This document shows, piece after piece, positions 30,320 to 42,278 of a stretch of DNA of 64,000 nt (the first letter of the stretch is position 1; each line of letters opens with the position of its first letter). The position numbers and the translations under genes were made by a program. Under the pieces are notes generated by a model. The model had not been told where the DNA came from. It did not search any database and worked only from the letters and a program-made list of their open reading frames with translations. Origin of the DNA: Tolypocladium sp. Sup5 PDA-1 (Eukaryota; Ascomycota; Sordariomycetes; Hypocreales; Ophiocordycipitaceae); NCBI GenBank assembly GCA_000750105.3, contig JPHH03000033.1, forward strand, positions 186,001 to 250,000, given 5' to 3'.

Positions 30320-31437
30320 TCACGGACATCTGCATACCTCGATATAGGTCACGTCACCCCGCTGTACGGCTGCCACGCATCTCCGTTCATCAGACTTGAC
30401 CTGCCAGATTACATTCAGGTCCGACAGCAAGCAGATACATTCGCCCGTTCGCGTATCCTGCATCTTCACTGCCGTGTTGCCACCCCAGATTGTTCTTGTG
30501 GCATCCAGCTGAAGACCTGAAATGTGTCCTGCGTCTATGGCCAATCTCTTCAGACGGTCGCCAGTCTCAAGACTCCATATCCAGATTGTCGTATCGTCTG
30601 CAGATGATAAGTGCTCCCTGTGAAGGGCTAGGAATCGGACAGGTAGTTCATGTCCTTTAAGTGTGAACATACAGCTACCGGTCTTTAGGTCCCAGACCTT
30701 GACCTGAGAGTCCAATGATGCAGATATGACTCGATTGCGCTCATGATCCAAAATTACCGCAGACACTCTCTGTGAGTGGCCGGTCAGGACGTGATGAAGC
30801 TCGCCTGTGCTAATACGCCAGACACGGACAGTGGAATCGTCAGAGCCACTGACCAATGTATCCTCCGAAGCCGCGATTTGACGTACGGTCTGCGAGTGGC
30901 CGCATAGTGCGCGCACAAAGTAGGGATTGTTGTTTGACCCGCGAAATTCCGGATTCTCTTGGTGGCTATCCCCAATCTTGGGAAGTAGCCAAACGCGTAA
31001 TTGGCCGTCTCGCGATCCGGAGATGATCCGCGGCCGCAGCGGGCCCCGTACCGTAGTGGCATCATCTGAGTCGCGCGCATCCGTCTTTATCATTGTCTTT
31101 GCCGGCATCAGAATCTGAAGACAGCGCACAGTGGCAGTATGACCGCGTAAAACATGCTGACATCGTCCGCTGCTGATATCCCAGACTCGGACAGTTCGAT
31201 CCGCCGAGCCAGAAACCAATACGTTTCGTATTGGAGAAACCAGACGCCAGATTCGTGACCTTGTAGCTCTTTCCGTAGCTCGCCTGACTTGATGTCGTAA
31301 ACATGGATTAGGGTATCATCGCTACCAGTGATGACCTTATCATCGTCGAACTGAAGGCAGGTGATGACATTTTGTGGGTGCGCGGCAATGGCAGTGTGCC
31401 TCGGTCTGGTTCCACCGCTCATCCAGCCCTGATCCAT
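30320..31437 (-). pseudogene. Truncated, frameshifted Cdc4-type WD40 protein
   Basis: From the ATG at 31437 the frame encodes RPRHTAIAAHPQNVITCLQF then DDKVITGSDDTLIHVYD, and reaches LQYE. A one-base loss near 31223-31228 shifts to the second frame, which continues LVSGSADRTVRVWDI to the stop at 30320. The order and wording of the seven blades, including PRIISGSRDGQLRVW, TLVSGSDDSTVRVW and the ending RRCVAAVQRGDVTYIEV, match the propeller of the SCF substrate receptor Cdc4. The F-box region is missing upstream. Cdc4 binds phosphorylated substrates for ubiquitination. This shortened copy cannot join SCF, so it is likely a decayed paralogue. Confidence 0.78.
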
Positions 31438-32341
31438 CGTTCCTCAGAATGGCTCTTCTCAGGAGGTGCTGAGTTACCATAATCTGGAACGATCCGAGCC
31501 AGGCGAAGATAAGGAGAGCGGAAGTGCCTAGGGAAGGTTAGTAGCTTTATAACCTGAAACGAATTCAGTCGGCCAGGGGAAGAGTCGGAATAGCTCAAGT
31601 GGTGACCAGTCGTGTCCTCAGTCTTCTGCTTCGTGACGAGTCCCGAGGCCGTGGGAAGCTGATCTCATCTAACCAAGTATGGATCTTAGTTTGTACGAAG
31701 TGATGGTTCAACACCTAGGGCTTTTATCAGAGTAACAGAATCCAGGTGGAACCCCTCTTTATAGACGCTGTGAGCTAGGATATGGATGTGCTGTGGATGC
31801 TAGCAATCCATGCGTTCGTCAGAGTGGCAATATTTTGAGGTCAAATGGCTGAGTAGGGCACTTTTGTCCACGTATGCAAGGTAGCATATTGGCCACCAGG
31901 TGTGCCGCTGATCGGTTGGCGACAGGGAGGGTGAAAACCCAAGATAGACATAGAGCCCGTCAGCGCCCGAGCACATCAGCCCCCTCGGATCTGGCGTCGC
32001 GTGTTGGAACGCCCCACAAAGGCACGACCACCACAACCGCCATTGAGATTGCTCTATCCCCGAATAGGCTTTCCCCGACCTTAGCGGTATGAATTTTTTT
32101 GGATTTTTCTTTTAATGTACGAGTAGGCTGCTGATGCCATCGGAGCTCTCGCACAGGCGCTTTCCTGAGCGAGGCGATGTCACAACGGCCCCTTGCAATG
32201 ACCCCGCATGGCCGGGCCAAAACCTAAGGCATCGCCGATTCATCAAGGACACTCGAGGTGTCTCGTTTACCAAAGCCACGCCAAGCTGGATACAGCAGCC
32301 TCTACGCGTCATAGCTTTGCATTCACAAGCGTGCATCAGGG
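31438..32341. other. Intergenic region
   Basis: This 900-bp stretch upstream of the Cdc4-like relic was searched on the minus strand for an F-box or N-terminal Cdc4 segment and none was recognised. Confidence 0.45.
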
Positions 32342-32415
32342 GCCAGCCAACAGCATACGCTAGCGACCAACAGCATACGCTAGCATACGCTAGCGGCCAA
32401 CAGCATACGAGTACA
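32342..32415. repeat. Short minisatellite, about 19-20 bp unit
   Basis: The block CCAACAGCATACGCTAGCG is repeated: twice nearly complete, once as a short extra ATACGCTAGCG, and once with a changed end (CATACGAGTAC). Head-to-tail, imperfect. Confidence 0.7.
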
Positions 32416-32641
32416 GAAGTCCTTACAGTGCAGACTGCCACCAATCAACAGCTCGCCCGTGGCTCATTTTATGCTGTTGGTTCCAGCACCTCCGTACGTC
32501 TTGAGGGGTACATGAAACACCGCTGAATGATCCTTGAACCCTTCCCGGAAATATTCCGATATCAAGAGTCCAATCGTCCGCGGATGAGCAAGTTAGTCTC
32601 TCAGGTTCTGGGAAAGGTAGTCATGGTGTTTTCGTTCCTTC

Positions 32642-33045
32642 CTACCGACGACTCTTGTTTTGCTCGCGTGCACGGGCTAGAGATGGGAGTGTCAAGGAAA
32701 TAGCTGTACGAATAGAGATATTTGGCTGCGCAAATAGTGCTCCTCTTGAGTTAATGAGGCCAATGTAGCCCTCGAGGATATGCACACAAATGTCTGTATG
32801 CGCATCCCAGATCTTGATGACGTGGTATGAATATGACGCGAGTCGGCAGTCATGCGCCGAGAACACGACTGACTGGGTCCAATCACCATTGTCATCGAGA
32901 GTCTGCAGGCACGAACCTGTGACCACGTCCTATATCTTGATTGTCTTGGAAGCTGAGGCGACTCTCTGATCATCTGCTGAGAATGCCACCCAGTTCACCA
33001 TATCATCGGCCCTGAGCGTGTGCAGGCAAAGACGGGAGTGTTCGC
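32642..33045 (-). pseudogene. WD40 receptor relic (second copy)
   Basis: The minus strand reads CLHTLRADDMVNWVAFSADD, VASASKTIKI, a stop (TAG where TGG is expected), DVVTGSCLQTL, and then VIKIWDAHTDICVHILEG. These are two to three WD40 units of the same kind as the relic at 21420-22605. Nothing upstream or downstream extends it. Together the two relics suggest that receptor genes of this class were once present here. Confidence 0.65.
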
Positions 33046-33682
33046 AAGCCACGGTTCTCCTTCACCCGGCTCGTCCTGTCCAGCAGGCTCCGTAGGTTGT
33101 GCAACAGCTGCATGATCGTACTCTGGAAGCGGGCCGTCACCTCCGGAAATGGTCCAACGGGGATCAAAGCAATGGAGAGTCTCGGTTTCGTTTAGTGTTA
33201 GATGAAGAGAATTGGATCCAAGTGGCCCCGCTGGGTCTTGACTCGAAATGCAAAAGTCCCGCTACTACAAAGTACGACGATGCAGTTCTAATTCCGGATA
33301 CTGTAGCACCACTCTCCCACGGACTACATGCACAGAGATGCATGTTGGTCTGCAGGCTTATTCACCGGTCGCAGAACCAGCAGTGCTGGGCCACTCATCA
33401 CAGCTTGGCATGCCTTGCAACAGACGAACCATCCGTCTCGAAAGCCGAAGCCGTCGTTGCTGCAGCAGCTTTATGACGGCCAACGCTTCGGCTCCCCCCA
33501 AGCAGCGATTTCCTTTCATGAGCCCGCCCCCCAACCGTAGTATTCGAGTTGCACCGGTGCCTCTTCAACATAACTTTGCCGTTCCCTCTTCCCAATGATC
33601 AGTTTTCACCCGCGCCTAATTCCACGACCTGCAAATTTGCAAGCATATTGAGACTTGTGCTTTGCCAATCGGCTTGTTTGCC
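33046..33682. other. Intergenic region before the NO VEIN-like gene
   Basis: This 640-bp stretch has a 125-codon plus-strand ORF (33099-33476) with no recognisable features. Probably promoter and leader of the large gene. Confidence 0.45.
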
Positions 33683-36600
33683 ATGGCCACGCCGGAAACT
33701 GGGCCGGCGCGTGCTCGCCAGCTAGTTGACTCCATTTATACGGAGCTTGGTTTTGTCGAGGAAGAAGTATGGGCGACGCTTAATCCAGATGCTCGACAGA
33801 AGTTCGAGTACGCGATGCGCGTGAAGGACGACATGATTTCCTCAGCTGTGTCAACGTAAGATCCGGAGCCGCTGGGACGGAAGCAGATCTAAGAGAGACT
33901 TGACTGACGTCCATCCAGCCTTGCCAGGAACCTGTACACAAGCAACGCACGGTTCGTCTTCGAGCTGCTTCAAAATGCCGATGACAACCACTTCCGAATA
34001 GCTGAAGGCCAGAATCAGCTTCCTTACGTTGCTTTCAACGTGTATCCAGATTGGATCATCATTGATTGCAACGAAGATGGCTTCACGCCTGAGAATCTGA
34101 AAGCAATATGCGCGGTGGGGCAGAGCTCCAAGACTGGAGAACAGGGATACATTGGCGGACAGGGATACATTGGCGAAAAGGGAATTGGCTTCAAATCCGT
34201 CTTCATGGCCGCGTGGAAGGTCTACATACAGTCGGGAAACTTTTCATTTCACTTCCAACACCGCATTCAAGACCCAGGGCTTGGAATGATATGTCCTGTT
34301 TGGGAGGAGCCGGGCGAACAGCTACCACGGCCTCTGACGAGAATGACCTTGTCGCTACACGACCAAGGTGACGAAGAGCAACTATCATCTCAACGGGAGA
34401 CGATTCGTCAACAGTTCAACGATCTACAAGAGAACCTTCTCCTCTTCATGCGCAACCTGAAAGAAATCCGAGTCACGTTCTTTGACGCCCACGGTGAGAT
34501 AGAAACCTCCACAACCTTCTCTACTCAACAAACGGACGCCAACCGGGTGACTTTAACAAAACACGTCACGCAAGGCAACGAAGAAACTACAACGTCCAAG
34601 ATTTACTATCTCGTAAGACATACCGTGGGGAATCTTGAAAAGAATGAGAACCGCTCTTACTCAGCTTATGAGGAGCAAACGAGAGCATACGCGACAGCTC
34701 AGGTGGTTCTCGGTTTCCCGTTGACCGAACACTCCGTCCCGATCGAGAGGCCTCAAGATGTTTTTGCTTTTCTGCCGATGAGGCATATGGGATTCAAGGT
34801 AAGCGCTGCAATATCTCAACATCTCATGTGATCAAACACTAACGCCTTGGAGTTCCTGATACACAGCGACTTTGTCACACAGGCGAACCGACAGGATATC
34901 GTAACGACATCTCGACGTAACCTTGGCATCCTCGAGGGCATTTGCGATGCATTCATTCAGGCAGTTGTAGAATTCTGCGACCTCCCAACTCTACAGTACA
35001 CCTGGATGAGATTCCTTCCGAATACAGAGGGATACCACTACGATCATTTCTGGTCGCGCTTGGTCACGAAGCTTCAGACCAATTTGCGGATTACACCTGT
35101 ACTGCGGCCGTGGAGCGACGGCCCTCCTCGGCCGATTACAGATCTTCGGCGACATCTGGCATGCACTTTGGACGTTCATGGGGAGCCTCTGTTTAGGGAT
35201 AAAGACCCAGAGATCTATAGCTCCAAGAGATACCAGGATTCCGACCTTGACAGGCTCACAAGCTATGGTCTGCGGTCACTCAGCCAACCTGAGATTCTTG
35301 ATTTGGTGGAACAAGACCTTCAGCTGGGAACGTCTAGATTGAAGTCTAGTGAGACTGATGACGACTGGCACACCAGGGCCGCGAATCTGCTCGCGTGGAC
35401 GTTCGAGTTCACAAAATTCGACAACCTTCGAAACAGAGCACGCAAGCTGCCAGTATTACCGCTGCAGGACGGAGACTGGGTTGCGCAAGACGTCAGAGGC
35501 AGCGTTTACTTTTCCAAAAGCGCCGAAATACCGGTTCCAGCAAACATCGGCCTCAATCTGCTTGATGGCAAGACTGAAAAGAACTCGCGACGGATGGATC
35601 TCTTCAGGCACCTTGGCGTCTGTACTGCCAGTGTTGACTTCGTACGCGAAGCCATTCTCGAGAAACATCGAGTTTATCGAGCTGGCACCGGGATGAAAAT
35701 CTACATGTTTGTGGACCAGCTCAGGTTTCTCTACCTAACACACCATCTGGTGACAAACCCGACGAAAGGCAAAGCGAATGTTCTTGTGTTAAATCACCAC
35801 AAACGTATATGCGCGCCACACCGCTCCAACATCTACCTCCCGGATGATCACGAGTTCGGGGCAAAGAGGCTTTTCGAACATGCAGACGCCGGAGAGACGC
35901 CTGCAGACGCACCACAGCTGTGTTTCGTCTACGAGAGTTATCTCCAACGTCTCCCGGAGAAACCAACCCCTGCCGCGGAGAGCTGGAAAGACTGGGTGTG
36001 CAGCTATGCTGGAGTGCGGCGGCATCTTAGTCTTGTTACACTTGATGAGTCTCAAGATCTCTCCAAACCCGTCTACTACATTGCAAAATACCTGCCCGAT
36101 AAGTTTCTTGGGTTCTTGCGGCAGCATTGGCGGGAAGGAGGGAGAGACGTCGAAGAATCTCTTCCATTGACCAGAAAGCTCGAGAAAGTTCTGGTCCTCT
36201 GCCAGAATGGCTCCATGATCGCACTCAAGAAGACCTACCTGCCTTTTCCGGACCTTGAAGATGAGTGTGCCAGGTTTCTGAGGGGCCAAGAGAGTTTCCC
36301 ATTCCTGAAGCTAAAGACAGCGGTGGAACGTGGTACCTACGCCCGGGACTGGGGCTTTCTCGTTCCGCGGTTCGGAGTTGGGATCGATGCAGATATCAAC
36401 TTTTACAAACAGCTACTACTTCAAATCCGCGCGACAAGCGCTAACGAGATCGAGGATGAAGAAAGACTAGTCGACCTGTACAGCACCATTTACGGAAAAT
36501 ACGTGCAGTCTGCGGCGACGGAGATGAACAAGAAGAGCATACAGTAAGTACCAGATTCCTGCGCAAAGTGCAGAGGCTAAAGCCCTACTAGAACTCTCTT

Positions 36601-39253
36601 CACTGAACACTCATTGATTTTTCTGTCATCGGGTGATCATCTCGAGGCTTCCTGGGCCAAGCCCAGCCAGTGTCTATGGGATGCGCCGCCCGCCTTTGCC
36701 TCCAGCTATCCTCTCAAGTCGCGGTTTGAGAAGTTATTGACCCATAAGCAAGTCACCGGGCTATCCACTGAAAGGTTTTTCCGCGATGTGCTTGAAGTAC
36801 CAAACTGTGATTGGAGCAACATCGTAGAAGAGCTGAGTTATTTAAAGGACAATGGCGATGAGGATATGGATGCAATTGGTCTCCTTTACGATCACCTTCG
36901 CCACTTGACAGGGACGCTTACCAGAGAGGACAGGGAGGAAATCAAGTAAGCCATCGACCACAGATCATCACACACATATGCTAATACAGGTCATAATAGG
37001 GCGGCGTTCGAAACTCAAGCTCTGATTTTCGTCGAAAATGATGTGGAGCGTGGCTGGCATAAGGTGTCAGGGTGCCTATGGTCCAGTGCGACCAAAATTC
37101 AAGGCAAAACGACCCTTATGGAGCATTACGAGGACCTTCAAGACTTCTTTGTTGATTTCCTTGGAGTTGACACTCTCAACCTACAGATTGTGTACGACGA
37201 GCTCCTGCATCTGGGTAGCTCACCGTCTTCGTCAGTCGCCCAGGTCAAGGAGCAGATACTGTCTCTCAATGGCCTTCTTGCGGATGTCATCGCCTACCCG
37301 AATGTAAAACCAGAACCACTACGAAGAGCGAAGATTTTCCCTGTTCAGATTCCAGCTGGCGACGTCGAACTGTCTACCGGAGCAACGAGCTTCGACATCG
37401 TGGACAGGGTGGTCTTGGGAGAATACTTTGCCGCGCGAGTCAAAACTCTGGCCTTTGATCTCAATGAGGTCCGCGAGCTTGCTCCTTTTCTACAATGGCT
37501 TGGACTGGAGACTCGATACCTGTCATGCTCGGTGAGAGAGATCTCAGCAGTCGATCAAACGGACATGAGATCTGTGTCACCATCAGAGTGCAAAATTCGG
37601 CCAATTGCCCATCCTTTATGTCGGCAAGTTGATGCCTTCCCTCCGCATCTAGCAATGACAGTGAAAAAAGTCTAACTTACGAACAGGATTGCCTTCCACT
37701 ACGACAGTCCGAAGCTGACAAGTACAAATATCGATTGTCTATACGAGACGCTGAAAAATGTTCGAGTTTACGAGACACACGGAATATCTTGCGAATTTCA
37801 CCTTTCTCAGGATGGCAAAGACTATCGCCAAGTTTCGGATCGCAGCGACTTGCATCTTCGCGAAGAGGTGTCACAACTGGAGATATTCGTCCCGCGCAAA
37901 AAGAAGAGACGGCAGTATTGCTATGCTAGCAAACTTCCCGCTCGCCTGTTCGAGTGGCTGATGACTGACCCCGCCACTCAAATCCCAGCTGTGACTAGTG
38001 AGAAGGCCCACCGACTGGTTGCAACCATTCTCAATGCCAGCAGATCTGTGGTTTCGGAAATCCTAGAAGAGAATGGCATCGTTTCTGCTGGTATCGAGCA
38101 CGGCGAGTCTGGTGAGGAGGAGGAGGACGTCGACGACGACAGCTCAGAATCTGAAGCGGAAGAGAGCCTCGGAGACTCAACGAACGACAACACGACGGAG
38201 CCCGCGACACGTCTTGCAGCCACGACAAGCGAAGATTCATCGTCACCTGCTCCTACACCGGTGTCATCGCATCTTCTGACAACATCTGAGGAGATCAGTT
38301 CCGTCAGTGCCAGAGCCTTACACTCTGTATCACACTCTCAACCCGCGCTTCACGTGTCCGCATCTCAAAGGAGCCCCTGCAATCGACAATCCCCGCTGCC
38401 AGACGCCGGACCATCAATCACTAACGAAGACGCAACAACGTATCGAGATTTGCTTGATAGAGTCATCTCAGCCGCACGGGAGGCGAACTTTCCCACTCGG
38501 CCGAATGCCCCATTGGACATGTCCGCTCTTCTCGGCGCCTTGCCTGCGGACAACGAGGCAGAATCCAGCTACGGCTGCATCGGAGAATCTGTTCGCTTCA
38601 GGTCCAAAACGCAGCTGGAGCGAGACAGGATGGTAGGCGCGGCTGGCGAGCTATATGTAAGTTCTAGTCTAAGCTGCGAATGCATGTGTGTCCGGTGTGT
38701 GGCTTACAGCAAACTCCAGGTATTTGAACTACTAAAGGCTCTGGACCCGGCATTACCGGAGTTTTCAATGCACAACTGGCAGAGCACCATACGAGACCTC
38801 GTCAAGGTCCATGCAGATTATTCCGATATTAGTCGATGGCCAGGAAACCGTGAGACGGCCGACATCGTGTACACCGACGTAACTGGGGCCCTTACGAAGG
38901 TGCTCATCGACTGCGATTATTTGGATGGCTCCTGGGAGCGTTCCAGACCAAACTATCTACTTGAAGTCAAGACCACGACCGGGCCCTGCAGGACTCCTTT
39001 CTTTATGAGCAGGTCGCAGTATCAGCGAGTAAGTCTCTTGGCCTCGTGGTGACATCGGAACCTGGCCTGGCTGACAAACATGAAGATGCGAGAACACCAC
39101 GGCAGTCGCGAAACTGTGTACATTGTCTTGCGTGTGTTTAGCTTGGACAAGGGGCGTATTGGGTTGCGGGTGTACGTGGATCCCGCTGAGAAGGAAGCAA
39201 ATGGAGAGCTTGTGTTTACCGGGGGGGCTTGGTCTGTCACTCCCGCGGCTTAG
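33683..39253 (+). CDS. Large GHKL ATPase with NO VEIN C-terminal nuclease-like domain
   Basis: Eight exons (33683-33855, 33919-34798, 34853-36543, 36592-36945, 37000-37623, 37687-38656, 38720-39028, 39086-39253) give 1722 residues in a single frame; intron 5 has a GC donor. Residues about 70-155 are a Hsp90/histidine-kinase-type ATPase: N box FELLQNADD, then NEDGFTPENL, then the G box GEKGIGFKSV. A long middle of unknown fold follows, then an acidic disordered segment (about 1380-1480). Residues 1565-1722 are the NO VEIN C-terminal domain (DUF3883 type), with ADIVYTD..YLLEVKTTTG..MSRSQYQR, a D..ExK pattern as in PD-(D/E)xK nucleases. Plants and bacteria have relatives, some bacterial ones in defence contexts. 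The cellular role in fungi is unknown to me. Confidence 0.88.
34141..34176 (+). repeat. 18-nt tandem duplication in the ATP-lid coding sequence
   Basis: ACAGGGATACATTGGCGG is followed at once by a copy differing only in the last base. It adds six residues (QGYIGG before QGYIGE) immediately ahead of the GEKGIGFKS box, in frame. Confidence 0.9.
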
Positions 39254-39526
39254 ATTGCCACACGTAATACCACTTCCAAGGAGATTTGGCTTTAAGTCAG
39301 GTCAAGTTATTATCGACTCTGATGGCAAATGACAAGAAAGAATCGCGCATGCCATGTCGATACTCTTTAGAGACGTCACCTGATCTGGCATGCAGAGCAT
39401 AGCGGCGAATAGCTCACTACAAGCAACATGTCGCTCATCCTCCGCATCTCCATAGGACATCCCATAGCCTTACATGTTTGTCGTCTCCTTAGCCTCATTC
39501 AAATCTCTAAAAGCGGTCCTTGAGGC

Positions 39527-40021
39527 TCAAAATCCGCCAACATAGGCACACAAGAAGCACGCCGGGTCTCCCGTACAGTGCCCGTTTTCACCACAGAACT
39601 GCCTGCATTTCGGTGCCCAGGGCTGAGAAGACTGGCTTTGCCCGCCATCGGTAATACTGTTTCCCTGCGAACCTATCCCAACGCACCTCTTCCTCACTTC
39701 GTCGCTGGTCCTGGCATCTTCGTCGTGTACTTTGTAGGCCTCTTCTGCCTCCAGATCATCGACCAGCGCGACGGCGAACAGAAAGTCATTCATACGTGCA
39801 TCGAAGGTGTGTATCATGACGATATTCGAAAGCGGCTTTCGGAGCGTGCTCCATGTGTTGCCGTGGTCCAGTTCCGCTTTCGCCTTGCGTAAAGCCTCCC
39901 GACCTACGAGGACGTCGGGGTGTGCCGCGAGAAAATCGTCAGCGTTTCTATAGCTTGTTCCATTGCAAGAGACGATTGATGGCACGGCCAGTATAAGCGC
40001 GATACCGGTTGGGCAGCGCAT
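39527..40021 (-). CDS. Small secreted protein with Cys-rich C-terminus
   Basis: Intronless, 164 residues from the ATG at 40021. The first 18-20 residues (MRCPTGIALILAVPSIVSC) form a plausible signal peptide. The mature part is acidic and charged, ending in a compact Cys-rich segment (CRQFCGENGHCTGD, then CFLCAYVGGF). No known domain recognised. Size, secretion signal and terminal Cys cluster fit a candidate effector or antimicrobial-like protein, by inference only. The frame stays open a few codons upstream, but this ATG gives the best signal peptide. Confidence 0.65.
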   Translation of the reverse strand: MRCPTGIALILAVPSIVSCNGTSYRNADDFLAAHPDVLVGREALRKAKAELDHGNTWSTLRKPLSNIVMIHTFDARMNDFLFAVALVDDLEAEEAYKVHDEDARTSDEVRKRCVGIGSQGNSITDGGQSQSSQPWAPKCRQFCGENGHCTGDPACFLCAYVGGF

Positions 40022-40829
40022 GGTATTGGTGTCGGAGAGAGCTGCCAAGCCAAGCCGTTGAAAGGTGGCCAGAAGAGCAAAGCAACTGCACCACCCAGCC
40101 TTTATTAAGCCGGTTGGGGAGGCGGGGCCCGAGTCAAGGGACCTTTGGGCAGCCTCAGAACTCCCACATGAATGACTAACATTCCAAGGGCGTCGTTAGG
40201 GCTGGGCGTTGTTGGTTCGGCAGCAGTAGTTGGCGGGGGAGACGGCCCAACATTGCACGCATCAATCTCACGACCTGTACTTAGTAGGGCGCAGTGATCA
40301 GTGACGGGGAACCGTATGAAATGTGACAGTGCCAATCGGACCAACAGCCAGAACGATTCACAGCGTGCCAACGGCGTAAAATACAGATGCTACGTATGTT
40401 AGTAACTGCCTCATTAGAAGTTTGGAACAACCGCAGGCGCATCTCTTACTAGGTAACGGACCAAGAGCTGTTCTAGGCCTTCATAGACCTGCGAGTAGCG
40501 ACGTATGGCATCCAACGCCATGCAGGGCCCGACACTAATTCTCAACCAACATGTACCAAGATAGCAAGGAGGCTTGGAGATGCGGTCCGTAGCAGAGAGG
40601 CTCGACCTTATCCCACTATATGATGTATGCCAAAGCTATAAGTATGTCCCATGTCGCACGTTCAAAGAGTGTGATAGAAGCAGCATCTCAGTCATTGAAT
40701 CATCTTGTTCTCGCACAATTATCAGGCAAGTCTTCTCCTTTGTTACACTACACCTTAGCTCCCGGCAGAACTTACAACCAAATCAGCAGGCTAAACCGAA
40801 ATTTGTTCCACATACAACACTGAGCAGCC
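40022..40829. other. Divergent promoter region between two secreted-protein genes
   Basis: This 800-bp stretch lies between the divergent small secreted protein genes. A TATA-like CTATAAG lies at 40636-40642, about 190 bp before the plus-strand ATG. No other gene was recognised. Confidence 0.45.
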
Positions 40830-41057
40830 ATGGTTCGATTCCTGGGAGCGCTCCTGGCCTTGGCGTGCGTAGCAACGGCAGCAGCGTTGCCCGAGGAGAC
40901 GTCTTTCAAGGAATATTTCGTCAACGAGGCAGGGCTAGTCATGCCACAGGCTTGTCCAACTTGCGCTCACTGCACTGGGGCTGGTTATGGTTGTTTTAAA
41001 TGCTGTATGCAGGATGGGTGCTGGTGCACGTGTAAGGGGGGTGGGAAGTGTCGTTAG
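40830..41057 (+). CDS. 75-residue secreted cysteine-rich protein
   Basis: Starts MVRFLGALLALACVATAAALP, a clear signal peptide of about 20 residues. The mature protein is about 55 residues with ten Cys packed in the last 35 (CPTCAHC, CFKCC, CWCTC, KCR), implying four or five disulfides. Gly- and Lys-rich at the end. No family recognised. It looks like a small extracellular effector or antimicrobial peptide, by size and Cys pattern only. It lies between the NO VEIN-like gene and the NLR gene. Confidence 0.8.
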   Translation: MVRFLGALLALACVATAAALPEETSFKEYFVNEAGLVMPQACPTCAHCTGAGYGCFKCCMQDGCWCTCKGGGKCR

Positions 41058-42278
41058 TCGTTCCTAGGACGGCCAGTAGCCACAGCATACGTGGCCGCTT
41101 ATACGAAAAGCCTTTTGCGAAGAGACATTATGGATTTAGGGGTCTTGTTCAATGTGCGTTCACGCTACATTGCATTGAGTATCTAAGGTTGGTTGTCGCT
41201 CATACAAGCACGTGCCTATGGAGGGTTGTTGGCTCAATCATAGTGTGTATAGGTGTTATCTGAATGTAACCAAGTTGGTAAATGCACCAACAGCCTTGAT
41301 GTTGGTGCGGCTATGGCCTCTTTCACCGTCTAATTTTGGCAGGCTCGTAATTTGACCAAGGCAAGCTGTAACGTTGTTTGTTAGCTGATGTTATGATTCA
41401 GCTTTATTCTTAAAGCTTGTGGAGACTTTGCAGATACATCAGGTCGTGTGATAATCTATGCATCGCGGCGTGGTGTTGGCGGTGCTTTGTTGGTGATATG
41501 TGCCGTTGGTACCATGTCTGCATGACCAGTACCCTTGTAGCATGGGCCATTTCTCAGCCGATGAAACACCCCCAAAATATTAATCCCATGGTATAGCAAA
41601 AATGCCTAAAAACCAAGTTACAAACACGACGAGTCCAATAATCAATTAACATTTGCGGCCGAGGAGGTTGCCTTTTAGTACTAAATGTTGTCACTAGATT
41701 TGTTGAGTACCTGAGAATAAAATGAGAATTGCGGCTATCTCTAGAATAATCCTTTGAACTCGTGTCACAACCTCCTGGATCGAGAACCAGGGTTAACGAG
41801 AGTCGGGTCTCATAATACCCGAAGAATCACCTTATCAAAAGATTTATAGAGGGCGATGGTTAAAGACTTCGCTGAGTTGAACATCGAATAGTCAAGAGAA
41901 TGGAAAATTTGAGAATTGTAGTTCGCTCTATAGCTAAAGGAGGATGAGCAGTTACTAGCACTTTAAGTCGGGTAGAGACATCTGTTAGTTTCTGTGGAGA
42001 AGCTAGCACAAGCAGTACTGTTGCGTCCACGGACGATGCACACTGAGTTACTGTCGATGCCCGAGCTACCGATAATTCTTCGAACCATCCTACCACGCAC
42101 CGCCCCCGTGGAATCTACGGTGAAGAGCAAAAGCCCAGAATCCAGAATCCAAAGGATGTCGACATGGAGCACTAATGTCAAACCAGGGTCGCTGCATTCA
42201 CACAGAGCGCGACACATGTGCCCGAAACGCCTCTTCGCCTCCTGTCTTATTGTTGGCCCTTTGACACCAAGCCAGGCC
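41058..42278. other. AT-richer intergenic region
   Basis: The 1.2-kb stretch is visibly more AT-rich than its flanks (for example 41560-41720). ORFs on the minus strand at 41963-42544 overlap the NLR 3' end in another frame and look spurious. No gene supported. Confidence 0.5.

Noticed and set aside
33099..33476. Plus-strand ORF of 125 codons before the NO VEIN-like gene
   Set aside because: Partly antisense to WD40 relic flank, Ala-rich end, no domain.
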